Shown: in pieces, positions 24,718 to 33,892 of the stretch
How positions within the stretch are numbered: position 1 is the first letter of the stretch
Layout of the letters: each line of letters opens with the position of its first letter
Source: Erysipelotrichales bacterium
GTDB taxonomy: Bacteria > Bacillota_I > Bacilli_A > RF39 > UBA660
Assembly (NCBI GenBank): GCA_022508565.1
Contig: JAFLUY010000005.1
Location: 62,001-126,000 of the forward strand
DNA: 64,000 bases
Direction: 5' to 3'
Position numbers and translations under genes: made by a program
The notes under the pieces: model-generated
Database searches by the model: none
What the model was told of the DNA's origin: nothing
The model's input: the letters and a program-made list of their open reading frames with translations, nothing else

Positions 24718-26655
24718 ATGAAGATCCTACTAAAAAAGTTTAAAAAAACTAAACTAAGCATTAGATTAATATATATATTTGTACTACTATTATTCTTAGT
24801 TAGTTATGTATTCTTATTTAGGTCATTACTACTATTAAATAATGTAGAGACAGTATTAAGAATTATTGTTCTAACTATTTTAGGATTATTACTTTTATTG
24901 TACTCATTCTTTGATTTATTATTACTATTATCAAAAAAACATAAAATAGTAGTAATATCATCATTGATAATATTAGTGATTTCAAGTTTTTCAATGATTG
25001 GTTCACTTGCCATCAATAAAGTTTATGGATTACTTGCATCTATTAGTAAAGAAACAGTTATTTATACAACTAATTTGATTTCTTTAAATTCAAGTGAATT
25101 TATAAATGATGGAACTTTCAGTGTTGGTATTATCAATAATGAAACCGATATTGAAGGTAATATCTTAGCTTATGAATTAATAGATAAAGAAAAACTAAAT
25201 GTTAAAATTGAAAAATACGATACATATTTTGAATTATTAGAAAAGCTATATAATGGTGAAGTAAATGGAATATTCATAACATCAAACTATGCAGCTATGT
25301 ATGAATCTTATGATGCCTATGAAAATATAGCAAGTGATGTAAAAGTATTATTTGATTATTCAAAAGAAATGAAGAATCAAGACTATATTGAATCAAATGC
25401 CAGTGTTGAAAATCCATTTACTGTTCTAATCATGGGAGTTGACTCTCAATATGATGGATTAAATGCTAATGCAGCATTTAATGGAGATACTTTAATGATA
25501 ATTTCATTTAATCCTCATACTTTAAATGCAACAGTGTTCTCAATTCCAAGAGATACTTATGTACCAATAGCGTGCTTAAAAAATGAATCAAGTAAAATTA
25601 ATTCATCAGCAGCTTATGGAACTAAATGTGTAATTAATACAGTAGAAAATTTAGTAGATATTAATATAGATTACTATGTTAAGATCAACTTTAAAGGTGT
25701 AGTTGACTTAGTTAATACCTTAGGTGGCATTGATGTCACTGTACCAGATGGAATAAAATTCTGTGAACAAGATTCAAATAGATCACATGCTGCAGAAGTC
25801 TTACAATGTATTGAATCAGGTTATCAACATATGGACGGTGAAAAAGCATTAGCTTTTGCAAGACACAGAAAAACACTTCCAGCTGGAGACTTCCAAAGAG
25901 TTCAACATCAACAATTAGTTGTTGAAGGTATTGCAAACTCAGCTAAGAATTTAAAAAGTATTAATGACTTCTATGCTGTATTAGATGCCATATCTAGAAA
26001 TATGGATACTAATATGACAACCAAAGAAATGATGAACCTTTATAATGTTGGTAAATCAGTAATCTTTGGAGCTAATAAGGGATCACTAATTAATATTCAA
26101 AAGACATATCTTACAGGTTATGACTTAACAATGTATGTTAATAACTTAAGAGGTAATGTTTATACATTCCAATATTATGAACAATCTCTAGAAGAAATAA
26201 AAGATGCATTAAAAATAACTTTAGAAACTAAAAAAGCAACACCAACAAAAACATTTAACTTCTCAGTAAATGATGAATATGAGCCTGTGATAGTTGGTAA
26301 GAAGTACTATACAGTACAAAGAAATGAAACAATACCTAACTTCCATGGTCAAACTCTACAATATGCAAAGAGTTGGTGTGAAGCAAGAAATATTACAGTT
26401 TATATAAATTATATTACTCCTGGAGCTACTGGATATGATGATACTCTTGCAAATGAAACAGTAGTTAATCAAAGTGTAGCTAGAGGTAGACTAACAAAAG
26501 ATGTAAGTCATATAACAATAGACATTATAAGTAAACCAACAAGTGTTGTTGAGAACATTACTACAACACCAGTTACATCTGAAGGAGAAAATACTGAACA
26601 AACTACCACAACAGAAAGAGTTGAAGAAGGACCAGCAGAAAACATAGAAGAATAA
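24718..26655 (+). CDS. LytR-CpsA-Psr (LCP) family cell-wall ligase with PASTA-like domain
   Basis: LCP proteins attach anionic or capsule polymers to peptidoglycan. The 645-residue protein has three to four N-terminal membrane helices, then an LCP core with GVDSQYDG, FNGDTLMIISFNP, FSIPRDTYVPI, VDLVNTLGGIDVTVP and ARHRKTLPAGDFQRVQHQQ, including the conserved Arg residues. A C-terminal PASTA-like domain follows (TIPNFHGQTLQYAKSWCEAR, TVVNQSVARG), then a Thr/Glu-rich tail. The PASTA fusion suggests that it senses or docks on uncross-linked peptidoglycan. It is monocistronic. Confidence 0.93.
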   Translation: MKILLKKFKKTKLSIRLIYIFVLLLFLVSYVFLFRSLLLLNNVETVLRIIVLTILGLLLLLYSFFDLLLLLSKKHKIVVISSLIILVISSFSMIGSLAINKVYGLLASISKETVIYTTNLISLNSSEFINDGTFSVGIINNETDIEGNILAYELIDKEKLNVKIEKYDTYFELLEKLYNGEVNGIFITSNYAAMYESYDAYENIASDVKVLFDYSKEMKNQDYIESNASVENPFTVLIMGVDSQYDGLNANAAFNGDTLMIISFNPHTLNATVFSIPRDTYVPIACLKNESSKINSSAAYGTKCVINTVENLVDINIDYYVKINFKGVVDLVNTLGGIDVTVPDGIKFCEQDSNRSHAAEVLQCIESGYQHMDGEKALAFARHRKTLPAGDFQRVQHQQLVVEGIANSAKNLKSINDFYAVLDAISRNMDTNMTTKEMMNLYNVGKSVIFGANKGSLINIQKTYLTGYDLTMYVNNLRGNVYTFQYYEQSLEEIKDALKITLETKKATPTKTFNFSVNDEYEPVIVGKKYYTVQRNETIPNFHGQTLQYAKSWCEARNITVYINYITPGATGYDDTLANETVVNQSVARGRLTKDVSHITIDIISKPTSVVENITTTPVTSEGENTEQTTTTERVEEGPAENIEE

Positions 26656-26672
26656 CTTCTATGTTTTTTTAT
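26641..26672 (+). terminator. Intrinsic terminator after LCP gene
   Basis: AACATAGAAG-AATAA-CTTCTATGTTTTTTT. Confidence 0.85.
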
Positions 26673-26686
26673 GAAAAAAATAATTG

Positions 26687-27058
26687 CTATCTAGCAATTA
26701 CTTCTTTCTTTAAATTAAATTCTTGTTTTTTGTACCAAACTATAATTGAATCTTTCATAACACTTCTCAAATAAAGTTCAGTATCATCACCATCAATAAC
26801 AAACTTACCCGTTCTATTATCTACACTATAGGTTTTATTATTAATTATAGTTTCACCATCAATGATAAATATTAATCTATTATTTCTTAAATCTAATGAA
26901 GCATCATCGTTGATCCAATTAGCATTATTGATATCTGTTATATTAAATGATATCTTAGATTTTTCATTTCTTCTATAAATATAAAATACATTTATTAAAA
27001 TAACTAATAAAACAATACCTATTAAACCAAATATAATATTAAACTTTGTATTATTCAT
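26687..27058 (-). CDS. Small membrane-anchored protein, unknown
   Basis: 123 residues: one N-terminal helix (FNIIFGLIGIVLLVILINVFYIY) and a beta-rich extracytoplasmic part (LRNNRLIFIIDGETI, DDTELYLRSVM). No known motif. It follows the 27067-27864 gene by eight bases, so the two are probably one operon. Confidence 0.7.
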   Translation of the reverse strand: MNNTKFNIIFGLIGIVLLVILINVFYIYRRNEKSKISFNITDINNANWINDDASLDLRNNRLIFIIDGETIINNKTYSVDNRTGKFVIDGDDTELYLRSVMKDSIIVWYKKQEFNLKKEVIAR

Positions 27059-27066
27059 ATTAACCT

Positions 27067-27864
27067 CTAATCTACTAATGGGTATTTAAACTCATTAATC
27101 TTCCATCTGCCATATTCATATATCATTTTAAAAGTCATTTTTTGATATACAGGAGATGTATAGCCTTCTTCTTTATAATTACTCTTATAATAAAGTAAAT
27201 TTGCTGTAATAGTGCTTCCTAATACACTAGAAACAGATAAATCATTAACAACTACTTCAACATTATCTAACTTATTTTCTACACGATAGTAATTATCTTT
27301 ATTTTCTCTTATTACTCGATTGCCTGCAATTTTAATATTATAAAATTCATATATATAATATTGAGTAAAACACTTTTCTAATAAGCTCTTACCATTATAG
27401 ATAATACCATATTTAGTTCCATCAATCGTGATGGCATCTATTTCTCCCTCTTTAGCATAATCAATAGTTGTTTCAATATCTAATAAGCTATTATCACTAG
27501 TATTAAATATCTTACTAGCTATATCAAATAAAGACTTAGATACTTCTAACGCTTCTTCATTAGTTAAATTCTTTTTAGTTAGTAATTCACTTGTTAAAAG
27601 TGAGTCTACATCCACATCATAATATGGAGAATTTAAATTTCTTCTAGTTGTTGTAGTAGTTGTAGTAGTAGTTTCCTCTGTAGTAGTTCTTATAAAACTT
27701 GTACTAGTTCTTTCTTTAGTTACTTCTAGATTTGGCAATCTACTTTCATCTTTAAATGAATTAACTAAAAGTATAATTGAAATAATAACTAATACAAATA
27801 GAACTATATCAACTATTAAAACTATTATGTTAGTTTTATTTATTTTGAATTTTTCATCATCCAT
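27067..27864 (-). CDS. Membrane-anchored protein with poly-Thr stalk, unknown
   Basis: 265 residues: a short basic cytoplasmic part, one membrane helix (VDIVLFVLVIISIILLVNSF), a Thr-rich linker with ten threonines in a row or nearly so (about residues 60-80), and a globular domain (DSLLTSELLTKK to the C-terminus). The start is ATG 27864, which follows GGGTGAT; the longer reading from 27978 overlaps the upstream zinc-ribbon gene. The globular domain is not recognised. Similar Thr stalks occur in three other proteins here. Confidence 0.72.
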   Translation of the reverse strand: MDDEKFKINKTNIIVLIVDIVLFVLVIISIILLVNSFKDESRLPNLEVTKERTSTSFIRTTTEETTTTTTTTTRRNLNSPYYDVDVDSLLTSELLTKKNLTNEEALEVSKSLFDIASKIFNTSDNSLLDIETTIDYAKEGEIDAITIDGTKYGIIYNGKSLLEKCFTQYYIYEFYNIKIAGNRVIRENKDNYYRVENKLDNVEVVVNDLSVSSVLGSTITANLLYYKSNYKEEGYTSPVYQKMTFKMIYEYGRWKINEFKYPLVD

Positions 27865-27889
27865 ATTATCACCCTTGATATTCATGATT

Positions 27890-28231
27890 TTATTTATTAA
27901 CTTTATTTCCGCACTCTGGACATTCTTTAATGTCTTTACTAAATTTTGTACCACACTTTTGACAAACTCTAGAATCATTTAATGTATCCAATTCATCTCT
28001 AAGTTTTTTTACTTCACTTTCTAATTCAAGAATATTATTATAATTAGCTTTCTCTTTCTTAGTTAATTTATCAAAGTAATCTTTACCTAATTTAGCATAT
28101 TCTTTTGTTAATACATCTTCTTTAGATTTTAAATTAAGTTTTATATTTGCCTTTGATGTGGCAATACTTGCATTTTGAGATACATATTTACCTGCAGAAA
28201 CAATTGAATCTTTAATATCATCTAAACTCAT
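27890..28231 (-). CDS. Coiled-coil protein with C-terminal zinc ribbon
   Basis: 113 residues: an N-terminal helical part, a coiled coil (NNILELESEVKKLRDELDTL) and a zinc ribbon (VCQKCGTKFSKDIKECPECGNK, two CxxC pairs). Zinc-ribbon coiled-coil proteins of this size are common in gut Bacilli and of unknown role. It sits upstream of the poly-Thr stalk gene on the same strand. Confidence 0.75.
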   Translation of the reverse strand: MSLDDIKDSIVSAGKYVSQNASIATSKANIKLNLKSKEDVLTKEYAKLGKDYFDKLTKKEKANYNNILELESEVKKLRDELDTLNDSRVCQKCGTKFSKDIKECPECGNKVNK

Positions 28232-28272
28232 AATCAAATCTCCTTATAGTATTATTATATATTTAAATAAAT

Positions 28273-28299
28273 AAAAAAACAACTTACTATGCAAGTTGT
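28273..28299 (-). terminator. Intrinsic terminator after HEPN-type gene
   Basis: ACAACTTGCATAGTAAGTTGT and T7 on the minus strand. Confidence 0.8.
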
Positions 28300-28314
28300 G
28301 ATAGTAAATAAAAA

Positions 28315-30144
28315 TTACATTTTTCTTATCGAATCATGAACTATTGATATTTTTCTAATAACATTTTCCTCATCAAATATTAATGTTTCTTTTATTATAT
28401 TTATGTTAGAAATAATATTAAATAAAGAAGAACATGATGTTGTATCATTTTTATAAACATCCAAGTAGTCAATATAAAAAGAAATAGTATCATTAACAAT
28501 ATCATAAAGAAAGCCCACCATATTCTCAAGTTGAAAATCTTTAGGTCCGTGAAATTGTTTATTTCTCATTCTATAAGCATTATCTAACAATTCTTTTGAT
28601 TCATTAAGATATTCTTTAAAACAATTGTCATAATTATTAACTCTATGCAAAATTTTCTTATATTTCCAATCAATGTAATCACAATCATTGCTAGATAATT
28701 TTGAATAATTAAAAAATAAATTTTCAACATTGTTATTACTATATTTTTGATTCATTTTATAAATTTTACTTATTTGAGTCGCTGTCACGTAAATATAACC
28801 AGAAAACATTCTATCGGCTACCAAAAAACTAGCATAATCTTCCAAAGATTTGACTATTTTATTTGAAGCTTTTCTAAATAAAGTTTCTAAAGCAAACCAA
28901 GTATTTGTAAATCTTGTTAAAATTGAATCTGATGTTGTGTAATAAGGCAATAATTGAACTGCTTCATCAATAATTTCATTTATATCGTTCTGCGAATTAT
29001 CAATTATATGTCTTTTAAATACATCAGAATAGTCAATTGTAAATTGTGACAGCGGTTTAAAAATATCGTCATAATAATTGTAATCATTAATAAATGATTT
29101 TTGACCTTTTCGTTCAATAATTAGATATTTTCCTTGAGAATTAACTTTAATTCCGGAGTATAACATGGATCCAATAAAAGGTTGTAATGTGTTTTGTCGA
29201 AACTTTTTAATTGCATACCAAATATCTTTAGAATCAATAGTTGATGAAAGAAAATAATTATTATCGTTAGAACTCCTAATATATTTTTCTAAAATCTCAT
29301 TTAAAGTTGTTTTATTATTAATTTTATACTCGTTAATCTTTTTCTCAAGTCCAGATTTACTAAATATTGTATAATTAGCATTATTTGACTGTCTTAAGGA
29401 TGTTACTAATTTTTCATCAAAAGTTTTATCCATTTTAACAAATAAAATATACTGATTATACTTATTATACATTTCAGCAAAATTTTGAAATAATTCAAAA
29501 AATATATTCTCCTTTTTTATTTTAAAAAACTTTCTAAAGGTGTCTTTTATTACTCTTTTTATTTCAAAGACACTTATGCCAATATAATCCATAAGTAAAG
29601 AAAAATATTCATTACTTGTATCAACAATTTTATCACAGATGTTATCATCAAAAGGTTCAGACAATAAATTATATAGTTCATCTGAAACAAACTCAAAATA
29701 TTGATTATCGATTAAGCTGTTTCTTATAAATTTTACATTTTCTATAAAAATTTTATCTTCTGTGGTTTTTAATAACTTTGCATACTTATTCTTGTCTTTT
29801 TCTTTTAACAAAGTACTATTTTTTATACTATATCGTATGTAATCAATTTTTTGACTTGGAATTTTTTTCTCTTCACCTTCATATTGACGTATCATATTAT
29901 CATAATAATTAATAATATTTTGCAATTTCCCTAGTAATGATATGCCAAAATTACGACACCCTAACATTGAAACACTACTCAAACTGTCAATTATATGATT
30001 TAAAAAAAACATAAGACATCTATTTTGCATTTTATACTTTTTAAAATCTGAATTTTTTATTAATTTGTTATTTGCATATAGAAGATTTTTTAAAAAACTT
30101 TCTTCATTATCAAAAAGACTATAATCATAAACTTCGTAATCCAT
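28315..30144 (-). CDS. ApeA/HEPN-type protein with Rx4H motif, possible abortive-infection nuclease
   Basis: The 609-residue protein has no signal or membrane helix. The C-terminal ~200 residues look like an Apea-like HEPN domain: a leading NTWFALETLFRKASNK helix, a second helical pair, and RMRNKQFHG (about residues 524-532), which contains the Rx4H motif of HEPN ribonucleases. The N-terminal ~400 residues are helical and unrecognised and may be the sensor. HEPN-Apea proteins occur in phage defence, but this assignment is inference. It sits directly downstream of the disrupted amidase gene, outside the island, with its own AGGAGG site. Confidence 0.68.
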   Translation of the reverse strand: MDYEVYDYSLFDNEESFLKNLLYANNKLIKNSDFKKYKMQNRCLMFFLNHIIDSLSSVSMLGCRNFGISLLGKLQNIINYYDNMIRQYEGEEKKIPSQKIDYIRYSIKNSTLLKEKDKNKYAKLLKTTEDKIFIENVKFIRNSLIDNQYFEFVSDELYNLLSEPFDDNICDKIVDTSNEYFSLLMDYIGISVFEIKRVIKDTFRKFFKIKKENIFFELFQNFAEMYNKYNQYILFVKMDKTFDEKLVTSLRQSNNANYTIFSKSGLEKKINEYKINNKTTLNEILEKYIRSSNDNNYFLSSTIDSKDIWYAIKKFRQNTLQPFIGSMLYSGIKVNSQGKYLIIERKGQKSFINDYNYYDDIFKPLSQFTIDYSDVFKRHIIDNSQNDINEIIDEAVQLLPYYTTSDSILTRFTNTWFALETLFRKASNKIVKSLEDYASFLVADRMFSGYIYVTATQISKIYKMNQKYSNNNVENLFFNYSKLSSNDCDYIDWKYKKILHRVNNYDNCFKEYLNESKELLDNAYRMRNKQFHGPKDFQLENMVGFLYDIVNDTISFYIDYLDVYKNDTTSCSSLFNIISNINIIKETLIFDEENVIRKISIVHDSIRKM

Positions 30145-30183
30145 TTTTCCTCCTATTTATAGCAACATATTACATATATATGC

Positions 30184-30216
30184 AAAAAAAAGTAAGAGCC
30201 TCTCTCGCCCTCACTT
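30184..30216 (-). terminator. Intrinsic terminator at the amidase 3' end
   Basis: AAGTGAG...CTTACTT stem with inner GC pairs, followed by eight T on the minus strand. Confidence 0.8.
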
Positions 30217-30233
30217 AAAAAACAATTAACTAA

Positions 30234-31064
30234 CTATGGAATTAACAATTCTTGATTAATACTTAATAGATTACTTGTTAGATTATTTAATTTCATTAAA
30301 TTATCTACAGTAGTATTATATTTCTTAGCTATACCATATAATGTGTCTCCTGCTTTTACTACATAAACATTCATAGAAGGTACAGTTAGCTTTTGTCCTA
30401 TACTTAGTAGATTAGATGTTAAGTCATTTAATGCTTTTAAATTTTCAACAGTAGTATTGTGTTTCTTAGCAATGCTATAAAGTGTATCACCAGCTTTTAC
30501 TACATAGATATTACTAATTGATTCACTAATATCCGGTTTTTCTCCAGATACTTTAAGTTTTTGGCCGACAGATAAGAAACTATTAGATAAATTGTTTAAT
30601 TGCATTAACTTTTCAACACTTATATTAAATTTTTTACCTATACTGTATAAAGTATCTCCCGCTTTAACAGTATAATATTCTAAATCAGGTACTATACCTT
30701 TATAATTTAATACTGCTTCTACTACATCTTGAGCATATTGTTTGTAATTATTTTTAAGTTTATTAGCATCTTTAGTATTATCTAAAAAACCATATTCAAT
30801 TATTACTGCCTCATATGGAGTAGTATCTCGTAACATATAATAATAATCTTGATTTGGATTAGCTGTTCCTCTTTTTTGATAATACTTTCTTATCTTTTGT
30901 CCAGAGCCAGCAAGTTCATTTAAAATATTCTGACTTAACTTTTCATTATTACGAAGTGCATATATTACTTCGGCACCTTCGCCACCTGGCGATAGATGGT
31001 ATTGTAAAGATATTCTTCCATAAGACATCAACTGTGAGGATAAAAAAGTATATAGAAAATACAT
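30234..31064 (-). pseudogene. C-terminal half of a LysM amidase, split by the island
   Basis: The real amidase part is 30234-30987: GGEGAEVIYAL, then ...EAVIIEYGFLDN carrying the catalytic Glu, then three LysM repeats (each VKAGDTLYSI-type). The N-terminal half with the first zinc-binding motifs lies across the island at 40585-40857. The open frame continues 77 bases into the island and starts at ATG 31064 two bases after the helicase stop, adding a foreign start segment (MYFLYTFLSSQL...). This chimera lacks two zinc ligands. Joining the two halves at the AGG core gives a continuous 336-residue amidase. Confidence 0.9.
30975..31000. other. Left attachment junction of the serine-recombinase island
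   Basis: On the minus strand the junction reads CTATCGCCAGGTGGCGAAGG. The sequence left of position 30984 is amidase; the rest belongs to the island. CGCC-AGGT-GGCG is a short inverted repeat. The three-base core AGG (30985-30987) is shared with the right junction. Confidence 0.75.
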
Positions 31065-31065
31065 A

Positions 31066-33795
31066 TTATATATGAATTTTTTTCATTTTTTGATTTAGTA
31101 TCCCTAAATCTCTTTTGCTTTCCTTTTCATTAAAGCTCTCAAATATTTTTTCTTGACTATCAGAACCCCAATATATTTTCAAGTATTTTTTTGCTCTAGT
31201 AATTGCTGTGTAAAATATATTTTTTGTTATTCTATCCTCAATATTTTGTGTTATTACTATTTTTACACTATCATATTCAAGTCCTTGTGCCTTGTGAATT
31301 GATATAGCATATGATAAATTAAATGGAATAATATGATCATACTCGTTTTCATCATCATCTTCATCTCGAAATTCATTTACTTTAAATTTTATTATGATTT
31401 TATCTTCTTTATCACTGCCAATCAACTCTATGTCACTAGGTATAAAAGGCGTATTTATTACATTTCTATCTATCTCTATTGAGAACCAAATGCAATTTTC
31501 ACCTTCTTCAATATTCTTTATTATACCTTTTAAATTATTATGAAGAAATCCATTAAATCTTGGGCAATTATTAAATAAAACAGGATCTTCTATTTTAAAA
31601 ACATCGACTCCAAAATTATATTCTTTGTTTGAATTTGTACTTTGCATAACTCTATTAATATTATTAATACCATACATTCCGTCATAGTTTAAGCACAATA
31701 TTATTTCTTCTTCTGTTGTTTTGGTAAATACATCTTTAGACAATATTTCAGAATATTCTTTATTGCTCATAATAGAAATAGCACGTTTATCATTCTTCCT
31801 AACACAATTCCAAAAATCCAACAAGTCTTTATCTGATGTTCTATGTGTCATTTCTAATTCATAGGATATTCCTTTCTTAAAATATCTACTGCATATTTGA
31901 AACCAATTTCCATATCTAATTGACTCTATTTGATATATGTCACCAACCATAACAATTGCTTTATATTTGAACTTATCTAGCACTTTTAACATATCTATAT
32001 TGCTTACCATACTACTTTCATCTATTATTAATAAATCACATCCATCATTATAATTATCTATAAAATTTTTAACTGTCATTATTATTAGCTTTTCATCTTC
32101 TTGCAATCTAGAACTTAGGTTAGTAACAGCAGTATTTGTATTTGCTATAAAGCACTTATTATAATTTTCAAATGCATTAGATAATAGTTCTATCATTTTT
32201 GTCTTACCTGTACCTGCCGGACCATATATAAATGCAATTGAGCCTTTTTTAAAAATATCTTTTAATATTTTTTCTTTATCTTCTGATACAGAATTGTTAT
32301 ATATTAGATTTAGATAGAAATCAACGATGTCTCTTAGTGATGGATCAATGTTGAGAGAATACTCTTCTAATTTTTTTATAATATTGATAGAATTCTTTTC
32401 ATATTCATTAATGTAAAGAAAATTATTCTCTATGACTAATATACTATCACTATTTTTTAGTTTTGATTTTATTTTATTATTATATGTTTCGACAAGTTGC
32501 GGGATATTATTAAAAAATCCTATTTCATCAATTGGAGTATATAATTGGTAATTACTCTCTGTATTATTCTTGATATAAGAATATAACAGTTCATCATCTT
32601 TTCCTTCTACCTCAATTGCTTTAATTAAATCATAAAAACTAGGATTATGATTATGTAAAGACATTGCATATGGCATAGAATCAAACAATCCACTTTTTTT
32701 ATGTAAGTACAAATTACTTAAATATGGATGCTGATAATCAGATAATTGATTTCTAATTACTGTATTTACCATTTTAGTAGTTAAATATCTAATTATATTA
32801 CATCCACTTTTGTTTTGCTTAACCACTTCTCTCATTTTATTTAACATTAAACTAATATAATGATTTTCAGCGCCTTCTTGAACAAATTCTATTGTATCTT
32901 TAAAGTCATCATCTGATGAACATAAAATTTCGTTTATTGTACATTCATTATTTGTTAAATAATCCATTAAATTTCTATATTCTCTATATTTTTCTCCAAA
33001 ATTATTTGTGTTTCCAAAAATCTTAAATAGATTTTTTAACTCACATATTCTTATTGCAATTTTATATGAAACCAACACTTTAATCTTTACTTTTCCAACA
33101 TTTAATTCTACTGTATCATCAACAGACGTGATATTTACTGAATAATTATCTGGAATATATTCTTTTGAATAAAATGTTAAACGCTCAAATTTATTATTAA
33201 AGTCCGTGGCTTTAGAAAGTGTTAGCTCATAATATATATTTCCTTTAGAATAAATTGTAGTACATTTTTCAACATAGAATTTTCCTTTTATTAGTTTCTT
33301 TTTATCTCGATTTATACTTTCAATTTTTTTACAAATTATATCATAATTTTCTTTCATTGATTTGTCATCATATATTGGAAATAAATCTATATTATTAATT
33401 ATGTCTATATCAAATTCATCTTTTAATAATTTTTTAATTAGACAGATATATCTAAAATAATGCTTAACTAATCTTTCAGCACTATCTTCATTAGGAGTAT
33501 AATGTGATGCAGTACCTTTTAAATACTCATAAAAATCATACAAAAACTTATACTGATTTTTTCCTTTTATTGCATCAAAAGATTCATGAATATTATCATA
33601 GTGTGTATCAAGAGTTAAATTGTTTATTTTATTATTTAAAAGAATTGCAACATCTTCAACTAAGTTTCTTAACTGAGACAAAATATTTTCAGACAAAAAA
33701 CCTTTATCTTTAAGACAGGAATCATAATAATAAATGTTCTTTTCAATAACTTTTGATATATAAGATATTTCTTTTTCAGGTGATATTCTTGACAT
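31066..33795 (-). CDS. SF1 (RecD2/UvrD-like) DNA helicase with large unknown N-terminal region
   Basis: The 909-residue protein has a ~500-residue N-terminal part I do not recognise, followed by an SF1 helicase core: motif I GPAGTGKTK (~residue 525), motif II LLIIDESSMVS, motif III GDIYQIES, then an OB/SH3-like insert, motif V YAISIHKAQGLEYD and motif VI FYTAITRAKKYL. That is the RecD2/AAA_30-UvrD_C_2 type. Its position downstream of a methyltransferase and a nuclease suggests it is the motor of a restriction-like system. A terminator-like hairpin lies 24 bases before the start codon. RBS AAAGGA. Confidence 0.85.
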   Translation of the reverse strand: MSRISPEKEISYISKVIEKNIYYYDSCLKDKGFLSENILSQLRNLVEDVAILLNNKINNLTLDTHYDNIHESFDAIKGKNQYKFLYDFYEYLKGTASHYTPNEDSAERLVKHYFRYICLIKKLLKDEFDIDIINNIDLFPIYDDKSMKENYDIICKKIESINRDKKKLIKGKFYVEKCTTIYSKGNIYYELTLSKATDFNNKFERLTFYSKEYIPDNYSVNITSVDDTVELNVGKVKIKVLVSYKIAIRICELKNLFKIFGNTNNFGEKYREYRNLMDYLTNNECTINEILCSSDDDFKDTIEFVQEGAENHYISLMLNKMREVVKQNKSGCNIIRYLTTKMVNTVIRNQLSDYQHPYLSNLYLHKKSGLFDSMPYAMSLHNHNPSFYDLIKAIEVEGKDDELLYSYIKNNTESNYQLYTPIDEIGFFNNIPQLVETYNNKIKSKLKNSDSILVIENNFLYINEYEKNSINIIKKLEEYSLNIDPSLRDIVDFYLNLIYNNSVSEDKEKILKDIFKKGSIAFIYGPAGTGKTKMIELLSNAFENYNKCFIANTNTAVTNLSSRLQEDEKLIIMTVKNFIDNYNDGCDLLIIDESSMVSNIDMLKVLDKFKYKAIVMVGDIYQIESIRYGNWFQICSRYFKKGISYELEMTHRTSDKDLLDFWNCVRKNDKRAISIMSNKEYSEILSKDVFTKTTEEEIILCLNYDGMYGINNINRVMQSTNSNKEYNFGVDVFKIEDPVLFNNCPRFNGFLHNNLKGIIKNIEEGENCIWFSIEIDRNVINTPFIPSDIELIGSDKEDKIIIKFKVNEFRDEDDDENEYDHIIPFNLSYAISIHKAQGLEYDSVKIVITQNIEDRITKNIFYTAITRAKKYLKIYWGSDSQEKIFESFNEKESKRDLGILNQKMKKIHI

Positions 33796-33818
33796 AATTT
33801 TTCTTTCCTTTATCTACT

Positions 33819-33859
33819 AAAAAAACTAATACAGAAGCTTATAACTAAGCTTGTACTAG
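33819..33859 (-). terminator. Terminator-like hairpin between nuclease and helicase genes
   Basis: On the minus strand CTAGTACAAGCTTA pairs with TAAGCTTCTGTATTAG (14 pairs, 2-nt bulge, GTTA loop), followed by seven T. The T-run ends 24 bases before the helicase ATG, leaving no room for a promoter after it, so the helicase needs read-through or antitermination. Confidence 0.7.
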
Positions 33860-33892
33860 CACCATTTTTTATTAAAAATAATATATCATATC

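Noticed and set aside
28315-30144. HEPN-type gene as part of the island
   Set aside because: It lies outside the left junction, beyond the amidase C-terminal half and its terminator.
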